From Corynebacterium suedekumii (GTDB lineage Bacteria > Actinomycetota > Actinomycetes > Mycobacteriales > Mycobacteriaceae): a DNA stretch of 64,000 nt. Positions 18,625-28,264 of the stretch are shown here, one piece after another (the stretch's first letter is position 1; each line of letters begins with the position of its first letter). The notes beneath the pieces are model-generated. The model did not search any database. It saw only the letters and a program-made list of their open reading frames with translations, and was not told the origin of the DNA. The stretch is taken from contig NZ_CP126970.1 in assembly GCF_030252185.1 (NCBI RefSeq), forward strand, positions 1,178,001 through 1,242,000. The letters are read 5' to 3'. The position numbers were made by a program, and so were the translations under genes.

Positions 18625-18902
18625 CAGGCCTGCTCCTCGCCTACGAGCAGGGCGGTGAGACGGGCGATGCGCTCGCGGACCTCGGGCACGGGGTCGCCGC
18701 CGGCGCGGCCGGCGGAGAGACCGACGAGGAAGGCGGTGACCGGGGCGGCCGGCCGGGAGGGGCCGTGGGCGACGTCGCGGGTGAGATCCAGCAGATCACG
18801 CATGAGGTCGCGCACCAGGGCGGGGTCCAGGTCCAGCTCGGTGGCGGCGGTGTCCAGCCACCGGTGGGCGGAGTCGAGGTTCTCGTTCTTACGCTCGGGC
18901 AT
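18624..18902 (-). CDS. DUF6457-type small protein linked to fdhD
   Basis: A 92-residue helical, acidic protein (AHRWLDTAATELDLDPALVR) of the family often found beside fdhD and molybdenum cofactor genes in actinobacteria. The function is unknown; a role in molybdenum enzyme maturation is suggested only by position. It overlaps fdhD by one base, and the preceding MFS fragment on the same strand by 14 bases, so it once formed an operon with that transporter. Confidence 0.75.
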   Translation of the reverse strand: MPERKNENLDSAHRWLDTAATELDLDPALVRDLMRDLLDLTRDVAHGPSRPAAPVTAFLVGLSAGRAGGDPVPEVRERIARLTALLVGEEQA

Positions 18903-19097
18903 GCGGCTCAGTGTAGTTGCCGGTGTAGAACGCCTGACCCCGGTTCATCGCCAGCAGGAGCCCGGCGACGGTGATCGCCAGGAGCAGGGGGAGCAGGCGG
19001 AAGGCGAGCTCGAAGTCGCCGGTGGCGTCCTGGACGAACCCCCACAGCGGTGTGCCTGCGGCGGTGCCCACCGAGAAGACGGTGGCGCCGAGGCCAC
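18889..19097 (-). pseudogene. C-terminal remnant of an MFS transporter
   Basis: On the minus strand about 65 residues read GLGATVFSVGTAAGTPLWGF, then two hydrophobic segments and a polar tail ending GNYTEPHARA. This matches the last two helices and tail of a major facilitator. The frame closes upstream at about 19105 and the first ten helices are missing. The neighbouring DNA to the right belongs to a different MFS gene on the plus strand, which lacks its own beginning. See the scar near 19097. Confidence 0.65.
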
Positions 19098-20252
19098 GAC
19101 GCCCTCACCAAGGCCCAGATCGGTAACCTCACCACCTTCTTCTACATCACCTTCATCGTCATGACCTTCGTGGCGGGCTGGTTCGTGGACAAGTTCGGCT
19201 ACAAGATCTTCGTCCCCATCTGTCTGCTCCTCCTCGTCGTCGGTGAGGTCTTCTTCGGAGGCGCCGGGCTCATCGGTGGCGGCGCCTTCGCCGTCATGAT
19301 CATCCTCGCCCGCATGATCGTCGGCTTCGGTCAGGCCGGCTACACCAACGGCACCCCGCCGATCATCGCCCGCATCTTCTCCCCGGAGGTCCGCGGTTCC
19401 GCCCAGGGTCGCGTCGTCGCCACCGCCGGTATCGGCACCATCCTCGTCTACCTGGTGTTCCAGCCCTTCATCGTCCAGAACGACTTCCGCATCGCCTTCT
19501 GGATCATGGCCGCCCTGTTCGCGCTCTGCTTCTTCCTGTTCATCTTCCTCGTGCCCTCCAACCCGGAGGCCAGCGACCCGGCCGCCGCCGAGGCCGCTGC
19601 CGCCGCCGCAGCGGCACCGAAGAAGGACGTCAAGATCACCGAGGCGTGGTCCAACCGCAACGCCCTGGTCCTCGCCGTGACCCTCCTGCTCAACAACCTC
19701 GTCGGCGTGGCCCTGCTCAACTGGTCCAACGTCATGTACGTCGAGACCTTCAACCCGTCGACCGCCGCCCTGACCGTCGTCATGGTCGGCTACGGCATCA
19801 CCCTGCTGGTGGCCACCTGGACCGCCGCCGACGTGATCAAGAAGTTCTTCTCCGGCCGTGAGAAGCAGTTCATGTTCATGATGCGCGTCATCGGTGCCGT
19901 CTTCCTCGTCGCCACGGTCGTGGTCCCGCTCTTCGTCAGCGGTGCCGCCGGCTTCTGGATCTCCGCGATCTGCCTCTGGATGTCCTCCATGGCCATCATG
20001 TGGGCCTTCGGTGTCATCCTCATGCTGCCGTACCAGACCATCCCGGTCCGCATCATCGGCTCCGCCTTCGCCGTCATCAACATCGGCGCCTTCGTCGGCG
20101 GCATCGTCCAGGGCTCCGGCATCGGCATCCTCGTCGACATCACCGGCGGCTACGTCGTCCCGTTCATCGTCATGGCTGTCCTGCTGCTCATCTCCGGCCT
20201 GGTCCCGTTCCTGCTGAAGAACAAGACCCCGGAGGAGCTGGCCGCCGGCTAG
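19093..20252 (+). pseudogene. MFS transporter lacking its N-terminus
   Basis: From about 19098 the frame encodes a well-formed major facilitator (DALTKAQIGNLTTFFYITF) through to AAG at 20252, about 385 residues and roughly eleven helices. Between helices 6 and 7 is an Ala-rich linker followed by PKKDVKIT. The first helix and about 60 residues expected of the family are absent. The only upstream ATG (19050) lies in the antisense of the other MFS fragment and encodes Arg-rich residues, so translation is doubtful. Substrate unknown. A hairpin terminator shared with the M20 gene follows. Confidence 0.7.
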
Positions 20253-20272
20253 ACCCACCCCACCTACGCCGA

Positions 20273-20302
20273 ACCCCCTGACCGGATTGCCGGGCAGGGG
20301 GT
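20273..20302. terminator. Bidirectional terminator
   Basis: ACCCCCTG (20273-20280) pairs with CAGGGGGT (20295-20302), with an inner CCGG/CCGG stem. It lies between the convergent MFS fragment and the M20 hydrolase gene. Confidence 0.7.
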
Positions 20303-20316
20303 CTCGTCGTGCGACG

Positions 20317-21516
20317 TCAGCGGGTCAGCCAGGTCGAGGCAGCGACGACGATCGCCGCCAGCCCCGTGTCCAGTGTCGGCTGCAGATCGGGTGCGAACGC
20401 CGGATTGTGGTTGCCGGGGGCGGCGGCCTGGTCGACGAAGCCGCCCAGCCCCCAGTAGGTGTACGGCACCCCGAGGGCGTCGGGGATGACGGTGAAGTCC
20501 TCGGACGCGGAGACGGGTGCCAGGTCCTGGGAGCGGTCCCCGAACCACGCGTCGAAGGACTCCCGCACCGCGGCGGTGACGTCCGCGTCGTTGTCGGTGA
20601 CCGGGTACTGGTCGTAGTACTCGAACTCCGGTTCCCGCGGGCTTCTCGACGCCGCGCACTCCGCCCGTACGATCCGCTCGATGGCGGCGTGCAGGTGCTT
20701 CTCCACGTCCTCGTCATACGCGCGGGTGTTGATGAGCAGCTCCGCGCTGGCGGGGATGATGTTGGACTTCGAGCCCGCCTGCAGGGCGCCGACGGTGACC
20801 ACGGCGACGTCGGTGGGGGAGACCTCACGGGCGACGATGGTCTGCAGGCGCAGGACGATGGAAGCGCCGAGCACGACCGGGTCCACCCCCTTCTCCGGCA
20901 TGGAACCGTGGGTGCCGGTGCCGTGGACGGTGACCCGGATGGAGGCGGCAGCCGACAGTGTGGGCCCTGGGTTGGTGCCCACGTGTCCGCCGGGGATGGT
21001 GCCCAGGACGTGCTGGCCGAGGTAGACGTCCGGGGTGGGCATGATCTCGGCGATGCCCGCCTCGACCATGGACCGGGCCCCGGCGGCCGCCTCCTCACCG
21101 GGCTGGAACACGCCGATGAAGGTGCCGGACCACGCGTCGCGGTGGCGGTGGAACGCCAGGCACGCGCTGAGCAGTGAGATGATGTGGACGTCATGCCCGC
21201 AGGCATGGGCGACGTCGCCGGTCGCGGCATAGGGCTTGCCGGAATCCTCGGTGATCGGGAGGGCGTCGATGTCCGCCCTCATGGCCACGGTCGGACCGTC
21301 TTCGTTGGCGATGACGGCGACCAGGCCCGTGCGGCCCACTGCGCGGACGTCGATGCCGGCGGCCTCGAGTTCGGTGCGGATGCGGTCGGCGGTGCCGAAC
21401 TCCTGCATCGACAGTTCGGGGTGCCGGTGGAAGTGGATGTAGAGCTCTTCCCGCTGCTCGCGGGTGGTGTCGAGGTCGGCGAGAAGGGCGTGGACGGAAT
21501 CACGGTTGAGGGACAT
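20317..21516 (-). CDS. M20-family amidohydrolase (aminoacylase/hippurate hydrolase-like)
   Basis: A 399-residue cytoplasmic metal-dependent amidohydrolase of the AmiA/HipO/IAA-amino-acid hydrolase type. The conserved ACGHDVH holds metal ligands (about residues 105-111), GEEAAAGA the catalytic glutamate pair (about 144-151), and a dimerisation domain covers about residues 190-300. Likely reaction: release of an amino acid from an N-acyl amide; the acyl group cannot be told. A TAGCGT box six bases before the ATG suggests a leaderless message. Confidence 0.88.
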   Translation of the reverse strand: MSLNRDSVHALLADLDTTREQREELYIHFHRHPELSMQEFGTADRIRTELEAAGIDVRAVGRTGLVAVIANEDGPTVAMRADIDALPITEDSGKPYAATGDVAHACGHDVHIISLLSACLAFHRHRDAWSGTFIGVFQPGEEAAAGARSMVEAGIAEIMPTPDVYLGQHVLGTIPGGHVGTNPGPTLSAAASIRVTVHGTGTHGSMPEKGVDPVVLGASIVLRLQTIVAREVSPTDVAVVTVGALQAGSKSNIIPASAELLINTRAYDEDVEKHLHAAIERIVRAECAASRSPREPEFEYYDQYPVTDNDADVTAAVRESFDAWFGDRSQDLAPVSASEDFTVIPDALGVPYTYWGLGGFVDQAAAPGNHNPAFAPDLQPTLDTGLAAIVVAASTWLTR

Positions 21517-21801
21517 GAGCCCACGCTACGCCGACCGGTCGGGGGATTTTGTTCCCGCAGGTCGGGGTAGTAGTGTGGGTCGTCGGACTCGTGCGCCCTT
21601 TTCGCGGGCGCGCCGGACCGTCCTAGAACATGAACATCCCAACTTTGTTGTAGGCCCCCCGCCAACATGGCGACCGAGTGGAAAGTGGCAGCGAGCGCCC
21701 CGGGTTACTGAGCCCGGGGAGCGTGAAGTGGCCCGACGGAACACTCGGCCACGACCACGGTGGGTAAGGGAACCCCAACGAGAAAGGTGCCGGTCACACT
21801 A
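21517..21801 (+). promoter_or_regulatory. Promoter and leader of the rpsH operon
   Basis: A promoter is visible: TTGTTC (21549-21554), a 16-base spacer, then TAGTGT (21571-21576). About 220 bases of leader follow. It contains a CCCCGGG/CCCGGGG hairpin near 21698-21720 and an AGAAAGG stretch (21781-21787) before the start codon. I see no gene in it. A long leader suggests post-initiation control, but no known ribosomal-protein leader class could be assigned by eye. Confidence 0.55.
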
Positions 21802-22200
21802 ATGACCATGACAGATCCTATCGCCGACATGCTGTCGCGTGTGCGCAACGCGAACCACGCGCACCACGACACCGTGTCGATGCCCTCCTCGAAGCTGAAG
21901 GTCAACATCGCGGAGATCCTCAAGCAGGAGGGCTACATCGCTGAATACACCGTCGAGGACGCCAAGGTCGGCAAGACCCTGTCCCTCGAGCTGAAGTACG
22001 GCCCGTCCCGTGAGCGCTCCATCGCTGGTGTGCGTCGCGTGTCCAAGCCGGGTCTGCGCGTGTATGCCAAGTCCACCAACCTGCCGCAGGTCCTCGGTGG
22101 CCTGGGCGTGGCCATCATCTCCACGTCCCAGGGCCTCCTGACCGACCGCCAGGCAACCGAGAAGGGTGTAGGCGGAGAAGTCCTCGCCTACGTCTGGTAA
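21802..22200 (+). CDS. rpsH: 30S ribosomal protein S8
   Basis: S8 is a central-domain 16S rRNA binder; in E. coli it represses the spc operon. The 132-residue product has the family length and begins [20 protein letters not shown]. The C-terminal [20 protein letters not shown] motif is conserved. ATG 21802 is preferred over upstream in-frame starts on homology. It heads the rest of the spc operon; rpsN, which commonly precedes rpsH, is absent. Confidence 0.98.
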   Translation: MTMTDPIADMLSRVRNANHAHHDTVSMPSSKLKVNIAEILKQEGYIAEYTVEDAKVGKTLSLELKYGPSRERSIAGVRRVSKPGLRVYAKSTNLPQVLGGLGVAIISTSQGLLTDRQATEKGVGGEVLAYVW

Positions 22201-22217
22201 GGGAGGATTGAGAACAC

Positions 22218-22754
22218 ATGTCGCGTATCGGTAAGGACCCGATTGCCATCCCGTCCGGCGTCACCACGACGATCGACGGCCAGAACATCGAGGTCAAGGG
22301 CCCGAAGGGCACCCTGTCTCTCGAGGTTCCGGCTCCGATCTCCGTCGTTGAGCAGGACAACGAGCTCGTTGTCTCCCGCCCGGACGATCACCGCAAGAAC
22401 CGTGCTCTGCACGGTCTGTCCCGTTCACTCGTCAACAACATGGTTGTCGGCGTGACCGAGGGCTACACCATCAAGATGGAGATCTTCGGCGTGGGTTACC
22501 GCGTCCAGGCCAAGGGCAAGAACCTCGAGTTCGCCCTCGGTTACTCCCACCCGATCCTGATCGAGGCTCCGGAGGGCGTCACCTTCGCGGTTGACGGAAC
22601 CACCAAGTTCTCCATCACGGGTATTGACAAGCAGCAGGTCGGGCAGATCGCCGCCAACATCCGTCGTCTGCGGAAGGACGACCCCTACAAGGGTAAGGGC
22701 ATCCGCTACGAGGGCGAGCAGGTCCGCCGCAAGGTCGGAAAGACGGGTAAGTAA
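22218..22754 (+). CDS. rplF: 50S ribosomal protein L6
   Basis: L6 supports the factor-binding region near the sarcin-ricin loop. The 178-residue product begins [15 protein letters not shown] and ends with the conserved [19 protein letters not shown] segment before a basic tail. GGGAGG (22201-22206) provides the ribosome binding site. rplR starts two bases after its stop. Confidence 0.98.
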   Translation: MSRIGKDPIAIPSGVTTTIDGQNIEVKGPKGTLSLEVPAPISVVEQDNELVVSRPDDHRKNRALHGLSRSLVNNMVVGVTEGYTIKMEIFGVGYRVQAKGKNLEFALGYSHPILIEAPEGVTFAVDGTTKFSITGIDKQQVGQIAANIRRLRKDDPYKGKGIRYEGEQVRRKVGKTGK

Positions 22755-22756
22755 GC

Positions 22757-23161
22757 ATGAGCAACACTGCAGAGAACTCCAAGCGCACGCCGGTCGGCAA
22801 GGACATCTCGTCCCGCCGCCGCGCTGCCCGCGCACGCCGTCATTTCCGTATCCGCAAGACCCTGCGTGGCACCCCCGAGGCGCCGCGTCTGGTCGTGCAC
22901 CGCACCTCCCGTCACCTGCACGTGCAGGTCATCGACGATGCCGCCGGCCACACCCTGGTCGCCGCCTCCACCATGGAGCCGGACGTGCGCACCGTCGAGG
23001 GAGACAAGAAGGCCAAGGGTGCCAAGGTCGGTGAGCTCATCGCTGAGCGCGCCAAGGCTGCCGGCATCGAGAAGGTCGTCTTCGACCGTGCGGGCTACAA
23101 GTACCACGGCCGCATCGCCGCTCTGGCCGATGCCGCACGTGAAGGTGGTCTGAAGTTCTAA
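22757..23161 (+). CDS. rplR: 50S ribosomal protein L18
   Basis: L18 joins L5 in binding 5S rRNA. The 134-residue product has a hydrophilic N-terminal extension of about 15 residues ([15 protein letters not shown]), then the conserved [19 protein letters not shown] and [21 protein letters not shown] 40-base gap to rpsE follows. Confidence 0.98.
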   Translation: MSNTAENSKRTPVGKDISSRRRAARARRHFRIRKTLRGTPEAPRLVVHRTSRHLHVQVIDDAAGHTLVAASTMEPDVRTVEGDKKAKGAKVGELIAERAKAAGIEKVVFDRAGYKYHGRIAALADAAREGGLKF

Positions 23162-23201
23162 TGATCACCGACTCCAAGAACATCAACGGAAGGATCGCGT
23201 A

Positions 23202-23837
23202 ATGCCGGGACGTGAACGGCGTGACGGCGGACGCTCCGCCGACGACAACAACAAGAAGAACGATCGCAACGAGCGTCGCGGCGGCCGCCGCGACGACCGT
23301 CGCAATCAGCAGCAGGACGAGCGCAACCAGTACATCGAGCGCGTCGTCACCATCAACCGCGTGTCCAAGGTCGTGAAGGGTGGTCGTCGCTTCAGCTTCA
23401 CCGCTCTGGTGATCGTGGGCGACGGCCAGGGCATGGTCGGCGTCGGTTACGGCAAGGCCAAGGAAGTTCCGGCTGCCATCCAGAAGGGTGCTGAAGAGGC
23501 TCGCAAGAACTTCTTCCGCGTCCCGATGGTCGGCGGCACCATCACCCACCCGGTCCAGGGTGAGGCCGCAGCGGGCGTCGTCATGCTCCGCCCGGCCGCA
23601 CCGGGTACCGGTGTCATCGCCGGCGGCGCCGCCCGCCCGGTGCTCGAGTGTGCTGGCATCCAGGACATCCTGTCGAAGTCCCTGGGCTCCGACAACGCCA
23701 TCAACGTCGTCCACGCCACCGTGGCCGGCCTGAAGCAGCTGGTCCGCCCCGAGGAGGTCGCCGCTCGCCGCGGAAAGACCCTCGAGGAGGTCGCTCCGGC
23801 TCGTATGCTGCGCGCCCGCGCAGGTCAGGAGGCGTAA
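23202..23837 (+). CDS. rpsE: 30S ribosomal protein S5
   Basis: S5 acts in decoding fidelity; mutations in its loop give spectinomycin resistance or error-prone decoding elsewhere. The 211-residue product has a double-stranded-RNA-like N-domain beginning at [20 protein letters not shown]. It carries a highly charged extension of about 45 residues, rich in Arg, Asp, Asn and Gln, likely disordered and typical of actinobacteria but not of E. coli. Start and stop are clear. Confidence 0.98.
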   Translation: MPGRERRDGGRSADDNNKKNDRNERRGGRRDDRRNQQQDERNQYIERVVTINRVSKVVKGGRRFSFTALVIVGDGQGMVGVGYGKAKEVPAAIQKGAEEARKNFFRVPMVGGTITHPVQGEAAAGVVMLRPAAPGTGVIAGGAARPVLECAGIQDILSKSLGSDNAINVVHATVAGLKQLVRPEEVAARRGKTLEEVAPARMLRARAGQEA

Positions 23838-23840
23838 ACC

Positions 23841-24026
23841 ATGGCTCTGAAGATCACCCTCAACAAGGGTTACGTCGGCGAGAAGCCGAAGACCCGTGCA
23901 AATCTGCAGGCCCTCGGCCTGCGCAAGATCCGCCAGTCCGTGATCAAGCAGGACAACGAGGCTGTCCGCGGACAGATCCTCGTCGTGCGTCACCTGGTCA
24001 CGGTCGAAGAAGTGGCAGGGGAGTAA
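23841..24026 (+). CDS. rpmD: 50S ribosomal protein L30
   Basis: A 61-residue small large-subunit protein near 5S rRNA. It has the family fold signature ([30 protein letters not shown]) and is full length. It starts three bases after rpsE and ends three bases before the GTG of rplO. Confidence 0.97.
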   Translation: MALKITLNKGYVGEKPKTRANLQALGLRKIRQSVIKQDNEAVRGQILVVRHLVTVEEVAGE

Positions 24027-24029
24027 CAC

Positions 24030-24476
24030 GTGAGCGACATCATCAAGCTTCATGATCTGCGCCCGGCGAAGGGCGCCAACACGCCGAAGACCCGTGTGGG
24101 TCGAGGCGAGGCCTCCAAGGGTAAGACCGCAGGCCGTGGTACCAAGGGCACCCGCGCCCGGAAGCAGGTTTCGGCCGCTTTCGAGGGTGGCCAGATGCCG
24201 CTGCACATGCGTCTGCCGAAGCTCAAGGGCTTCAAGAACCCGAACAAGGTCGTCTTCCAGGTCGTCAACGTCGCCGACCTCGAGAAGGCTTTCCCGAACG
24301 GTGGCGACGTCACCGTCGCCGACATCGTCGCTGCGGGCCTCGTGCGCCCGAAGCAGCCGGTGAAGGTGCTCGGTAACGGCGACCTCGGCGTCAAGCTGAA
24401 CGTCACCGCCACCAAGTTCTCCAAGTCTGCCGTCGAGAAGATCGAGGCAGCCGGCGGTTCCGTCACCGAGGCCTAG
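24030..24476 (+). CDS. rplO: 50S ribosomal protein L15
   Basis: L15 is a late-assembly protein with a long glycine-rich N-terminal arm penetrating 23S rRNA. The 148-residue product starts at GTG 24030 ([20 protein letters not shown]) and shows the glycine- and basic-rich arm ([18 protein letters not shown]). It ends the rpsH operon; a strong hairpin follows before secY. Confidence 0.98.
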   Translation: MSDIIKLHDLRPAKGANTPKTRVGRGEASKGKTAGRGTKGTRARKQVSAAFEGGQMPLHMRLPKLKGFKNPNKVVFQVVNVADLEKAFPNGGDVTVADIVAAGLVRPKQPVKVLGNGDLGVKLNVTATKFSKSAVEKIEAAGGSVTEA

Positions 24477-24483
24477 ACCCCTC

Positions 24484-24496
24484 GCGTATCGACGCC
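24484..24496 (+). repeat. 13-base element GCGTATCGACGCC, copy 3
   Basis: Intergenic exact copy, seven bases after the rplO stop and just before the terminator, the same placement as behind rplE. Confidence 0.65.
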
Positions 24497-24506
24497 GCGT
24501 CGAACC

Positions 24507-24546
24507 CACCGCGCCCCCGCACCGTCACCGGTGTGGGGGCGCGGTG
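24507..24546 (+). terminator. Strong hairpin terminator after rplO
   Basis: CACCGCGCCCCCGCACCG (24507-24524) pairs almost perfectly with the complementary arm ending at 24546, leaving a loop of a few bases and one G-U pair. It separates rplO from secY. Confidence 0.85.
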
Positions 24547-24690
24547 CATGTCGGGCCCCGGAGCGGGCCCGCTCACCGGACCGTGACTCGGCTGTGACAT
24601 GGGGGCACTGGTAGGCTGATCAAGTCAATCGTGTCAAACCCTTGTCGCTGCGGCGTGCCCGCAGCCATGAGACAAGGCCAGGAGGCTTAG

Positions 24691-26013
24691 TTGTCCGCCA
24701 TCATCCAGGCATTCAAGGATGTCGATCTGCGCAAGAAGATCATCTTCACTGTGCTCATGGTCATCCTCTACCGCGTCGGCGCGCAGATCCCGTCCCCGGG
24801 CGTGGACTACGCGGCGATCAGTGGTCGACTGCGTGAGCTCACCCAGGAGCAGGGCAGCGTCTACTCGCTGATCAACCTCTTCTCCGGAGGTGCGTTGCTG
24901 CAGCTGTCGATCTTCGCCATCGGCATCATGCCGTACATCACGGCGTCGATCATCGTGCAGCTGCTCACCGTGGTGATCCCGCACTTCGAGGAACTGAAGA
25001 AGGAAGGGCAGTCCGGGCAGTCGAAGATGATGCAGTACACGCGTTATCTCACCCTGGCGCTGGCCCTTCTGCAGTCCGCCGGTATCGTCGCCCTCGCGGA
25101 CCGCGAGCAGCTGCTCGGCCAGGGCATTCAGGTGCTCGTCGCGGACCGCACCATCTGGGACCTGATCATGCTGGTCGTGGTGATGACTTCGGGCGCGATC
25201 CTCGTCATGTGGCTCGGTGAGCTCATCACGGAGAAGGGCGTGGGCAACGGCATGTCGCTGCTCATCTTCGCCGGTATCGCCACCCGACTGCCCACCGACG
25301 GCATGAACATCCTGCAGACCTCCGGTGGCGTCATCTTCGCCCTCGTCGTCGCGGCGGTCATCCTCCTCGTCGTCGGTGTCGTGTTCGTCGAGCAGGGCCA
25401 GCGCCGTATCCCGGTGCAGTACGCCAAGCGCATGGTCGGCCGCCGCCAGTACGGTGGCACCTCCACCTACCTGCCGCTCAAGGTCAACCAGGCCGGCGTC
25501 ATCCCGGTCATCTTCGCCTCCTCGTTGATCTACATGCCGGTGCTCATCACGGAGATCGTCAACTCCGGTTCCGCGACGGTGCCGGACAACTGGTGGCAGC
25601 GCAACGTCATCCAGTACCTCATGACCCCGTCGTCGTGGCAGTACATCGTCGTGTACTTCGTGCTCATCATCTTCTTCTCCTACTTCTACGTCTCCGTGCA
25701 GTACGACCCTCACGATCAGGCGGAGAACATGAAGAAGTACGGTGGATTCATCCCGGGTATCCGCCCGGGCCGACCGACCGCGGAGTACCTCGGTTTCGTC
25801 ATGAACCGCCTTCTCTTCGTCGGTGCCGCCTACCTCGGCATCATCGCTGTCCTGCCGAACATCGCGCTCGACATGGGCGTGGGCAACGCCAGCGCCGGTA
25901 TGACCGCCTTCGGCGGTACCGCCATCCTGATTATGGTGTCGGTTGCCCTGACCACCGTGAAGCAGATTGAATCCCAGCTTCTCCAAAGCAACTACGAAGG
26001 ACTGCTCAAATGA
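24691..26013 (+). CDS. secY: Protein translocase channel subunit SecY
   Basis: Core of the SecYEG membrane channel for protein export. The 440-residue product has the expected ten helices and starts at TTG 24691 ([16 protein letters not shown]), behind AGGAGG (24680-24685). Conserved segments include [15 protein letters not shown] and the cytosolic loop [20 protein letters not shown]. Its stop overlaps the adk start (ATGA). The TTG may limit SecY output. Confidence 0.97.
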   Translation: MSAIIQAFKDVDLRKKIIFTVLMVILYRVGAQIPSPGVDYAAISGRLRELTQEQGSVYSLINLFSGGALLQLSIFAIGIMPYITASIIVQLLTVVIPHFEELKKEGQSGQSKMMQYTRYLTLALALLQSAGIVALADREQLLGQGIQVLVADRTIWDLIMLVVVMTSGAILVMWLGELITEKGVGNGMSLLIFAGIATRLPTDGMNILQTSGGVIFALVVAAVILLVVGVVFVEQGQRRIPVQYAKRMVGRRQYGGTSTYLPLKVNQAGVIPVIFASSLIYMPVLITEIVNSGSATVPDNWWQRNVIQYLMTPSSWQYIVVYFVLIIFFSYFYVSVQYDPHDQAENMKKYGGFIPGIRPGRPTAEYLGFVMNRLLFVGAAYLGIIAVLPNIALDMGVGNASAGMTAFGGTAILIMVSVALTTVKQIESQLLQSNYEGLLK

Positions 26014-26555
26014 GACTCGTACTCCTCGGACCCCCCGGTGCCGGCAAGGGCACCCAGGCCGCTCTCCTCTCGGAGAAGCTGGGTGTGCCGCACATCTCCA
26101 CCGGTGACCTCTTCCGCGCCAACATCGGTGAGGGCACCCCGCTCGGTGTCGAGGCGAAGGGCTACATCGACGCCGGCAAGCTCGTCCCCACCGACGTCAC
26201 CGCCCGCATGGTCAAGTCCCGCCTCGCCGAGTCCGACGCCGCCAACGGCTTCCTCCTCGACGGTTTCCCCCGCACCGTGGAGCAGGCGGACATCCTCACC
26301 GACCTGCTGTCCGAGAACGGCCAGCAGCTCGACGGGGTGCTCAACTTCAACATCGCCGAGGACGTCGTCGTCGAGCGCATGCTCGCCCGTGGTCGCGCAG
26401 ACGACAACGAGGAGACGATCCGTACCCGTCTCGGTGTCTACCGCGACGAGACCGCGCCGTTGATCGACCACTACGGCGCCGCCATCATCACCATCGAGGC
26501 CGAGGGTGAGGTCGAGGAGATCAACGACCGCGCCATGGCTGCCCTGGGTAAGTAG
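26010..26555 (+). CDS. adk: Adenylate kinase
   Basis: Converts ATP plus AMP to two ADP in the cytoplasm. The 181-residue product has the P-loop GPPGAGKGT (7-15), the AMP-site LLDGFPRT motif and a short lid ([12 protein letters not shown]) without zinc cysteines, the usual actinobacterial short form. Overlapping secY by four bases, as in most bacteria. A hairpin terminator follows. Confidence 0.97.
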   Translation: MRLVLLGPPGAGKGTQAALLSEKLGVPHISTGDLFRANIGEGTPLGVEAKGYIDAGKLVPTDVTARMVKSRLAESDAANGFLLDGFPRTVEQADILTDLLSENGQQLDGVLNFNIAEDVVVERMLARGRADDNEETIRTRLGVYRDETAPLIDHYGAAIITIEAEGEVEEINDRAMAALGK

Positions 26556-26574
26556 CCGTCAGCCCAGTCAACGT

Positions 26575-26611
26575 GGGGCCGCCTCCCGGGATCATCCCGG
26601 GGCGCGGCCCC
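26575..26611 (+). terminator. Hairpin between adk and map
   Basis: GGGGCCGC (26575-26582) pairs with GCGGCCCC (26604-26611), with an inner CCCGGGAT/ATCCCGGG stem; TCCGTCTTTG follows. It probably reduces read-through into map. Confidence 0.75.
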
Positions 26612-26641
26612 TCCGTCTTTGTCCCAGAGGAGTGAACACAC

Positions 26642-27436
26642 ATGGGTTTCCGTTCCAAGCGCCGCACCATCCCCGCCAAGACCCCCGGTGAGCTGGACGC
26701 CATGCAGGCCGCCGGTGAGATCGTCGGCCGCGCGCTGCAGGCAGTCAAGGCGGCCGCCGGCCCCGGCGTCAGCACCCTCGAGCTCGACGCCGTCGCTGAG
26801 GCCACCATCCGCGATGCCGGCGCGGTTCCGACGTTCCTGGGCTACCAGGGGTTCCCCGGATCCATCTGCGCCTCCGTCAACGACGTCATCGTCCACGGCA
26901 TCCCCGACGCGGAGACCGTCCTGCACGACGGCGACCTCATCTCCATCGACTGCGGAGCCACGTTCGAGGGCTGGGTGGGGGACAGCGCCTGGTCCTTCGG
27001 GATCGGAGAGGTCTCCGATGACGTGGACCGCCTCAACCGCGCCACCGAATGGGTGCTCATGGAGGGCCTCAAGGCCATGGTCCCGGGTAACCGGCTCACC
27101 GACGTCTCCCACGCCCTGGAGTTGGCCACCCGCGCCGCGGAGAAGCAGTTCGGCGTCGCCCTGGGCATCGTCGACGGCTACGGCGGACACGGCATCGGGC
27201 AGACCATGCACGAGGAGCCCTACCTGGCCAACGAGGGCAAGGGAGGTCGGGGCCCGTTGATCCAGGAGGGATCGGTGCTGGCCATCGAGCCGATGCTCTC
27301 CCTCGGCACGACCGACAGCGCCGTGCTCGATGATGACTGGACCGTGGTCACCCTCGACGGATCCGTCGCCGCGCACTGGGAGCACACCGTCGCGGCCACT
27401 GACCGGGGCCCCCGAATCCTCACCCCCAGAAAGTGA
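26642..27436 (+). CDS. map: Type I methionine aminopeptidase
   Basis: Removes the initiator methionine from new proteins. The 264-residue product has the five metal ligands in the usual places: Asp in SIDCG and GDSAW, His in GYGGHGIG, Glu in HEEPY, and Glu in the C-terminal WEHT. No N-terminal SH3-binding or zinc-finger extension. It follows adk by 86 bases with AGAGGAG (26626-26632) as binding site. Confidence 0.96.
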   Translation: MGFRSKRRTIPAKTPGELDAMQAAGEIVGRALQAVKAAAGPGVSTLELDAVAEATIRDAGAVPTFLGYQGFPGSICASVNDVIVHGIPDAETVLHDGDLISIDCGATFEGWVGDSAWSFGIGEVSDDVDRLNRATEWVLMEGLKAMVPGNRLTDVSHALELATRAAEKQFGVALGIVDGYGGHGIGQTMHEEPYLANEGKGGRGPLIQEGSVLAIEPMLSLGTTDSAVLDDDWTVVTLDGSVAAHWEHTVAATDRGPRILTPRK

Positions 27437-27485
27437 GGCGGAGGAAATTACTTCCCCCGGTTCGATGAATTCTCAATATTTGCCT

Positions 27486-27491
27486 TATACT
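27486..27491 (+). promoter_or_regulatory. Probable -10 box, leaderless L,D-transpeptidase start
   Basis: TATACT, six bases before ATG 27498, in an AT-rich stretch. No Shine-Dalgarno sequence is present, so a leaderless message is likely. Confidence 0.5.
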
Positions 27492-27497
27492 CCTCTC

Positions 27498-28217
27498 ATG
27501 CGTTTTCTTCCCCGCCGGGTAGCCGGTGCCCTCGCGTCCGTCGCCACCGCAGCCACCCTGCTGGTCTCCCCCGCCGTCGCCTCCGCCCAGGCGCCCCTCC
27601 CGGAGCTGTCCTCCGGTGTCGAGGAGATGGCCGGCCAGGTCGGTTCCTCCCAGGATGATCTGCGTGACTCCGCCTGGCAGACCCGCAACACCATCCACCA
27701 GCAGACCAATGTGCTGCACCCGCAGACCGCCAACGCCATCCGCGGCGCGGTCGACGGTGTGGTCGAGGGTGTCTTCCCGGGCCTGATCAACGAGAAGATC
27801 CAGGCCTCCCGCCCGGCACCGGCCCCCGCGGCCGCTCCGGCCGCGGCGCCGATCCCGCAGTTCGACTACGGCTCCTGCCCGAAGGACGCGAAAGCCTGCG
27901 TCGACATCGACGGCCGCCGCACCTGGCTGCAGAACAACGGCCAGGTCTACTACGGTGACGTCTTCCACGGTCCGGGTCGTGCCGGCCATGAGACCCCGCG
28001 CGGTACCTTCTACGTCAACCGCAAGGTCAAGGACGAGATCTCCTGGGAGTTCAACAACGCCCCCATGCCCAACGCCGTGTACTTCACCTACAACGGCCAC
28101 GCGTTCCACGCCGGTGACCCGAACATCCTCTCCCACGGTTGCGTCCGCCTCAACTACCAGGACTCGCTGAAGTTCTTCAACGACCTGCGGATCGGCGACA
28201 AGGTCTACATCTACTAG
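27498..28217 (+). CDS. Secreted L,D-transpeptidase (YkuD domain)
   Basis: Exported peptidoglycan enzyme that would form 3-3 cross-links or attach proteins. The 239-residue product has a Sec signal ending near ASA-QA (residue 30), a helical middle region, a Pro/Ala linker (about residues 106-120) and a YkuD domain. The catalytic motif SHGCVRL holds His213 and Cys215. Cysteines at 127 and 134 may form a disulfide. ATG 27498 is supported by the signal peptide and the -10 box. Its position between map and infA is an insertion into the usual order. Confidence 0.9.
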   Translation: MRFLPRRVAGALASVATAATLLVSPAVASAQAPLPELSSGVEEMAGQVGSSQDDLRDSAWQTRNTIHQQTNVLHPQTANAIRGAVDGVVEGVFPGLINEKIQASRPAPAPAAAPAAAPIPQFDYGSCPKDAKACVDIDGRRTWLQNNGQVYYGDVFHGPGRAGHETPRGTFYVNRKVKDEISWEFNNAPMPNAVYFTYNGHAFHAGDPNILSHGCVRLNYQDSLKFFNDLRIGDKVYIY

Positions 28218-28264
28218 TCCCCGGTTCTGCGGTCCGGGCGGAACCGCACAACGCTACCCTCGCG

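Noticed and set aside
18025..19164. 379-residue plus-strand frame opposite fdhD
   Set aside because: fdhD is conserved with its CxxC motif; the opposite frame is a shadow.
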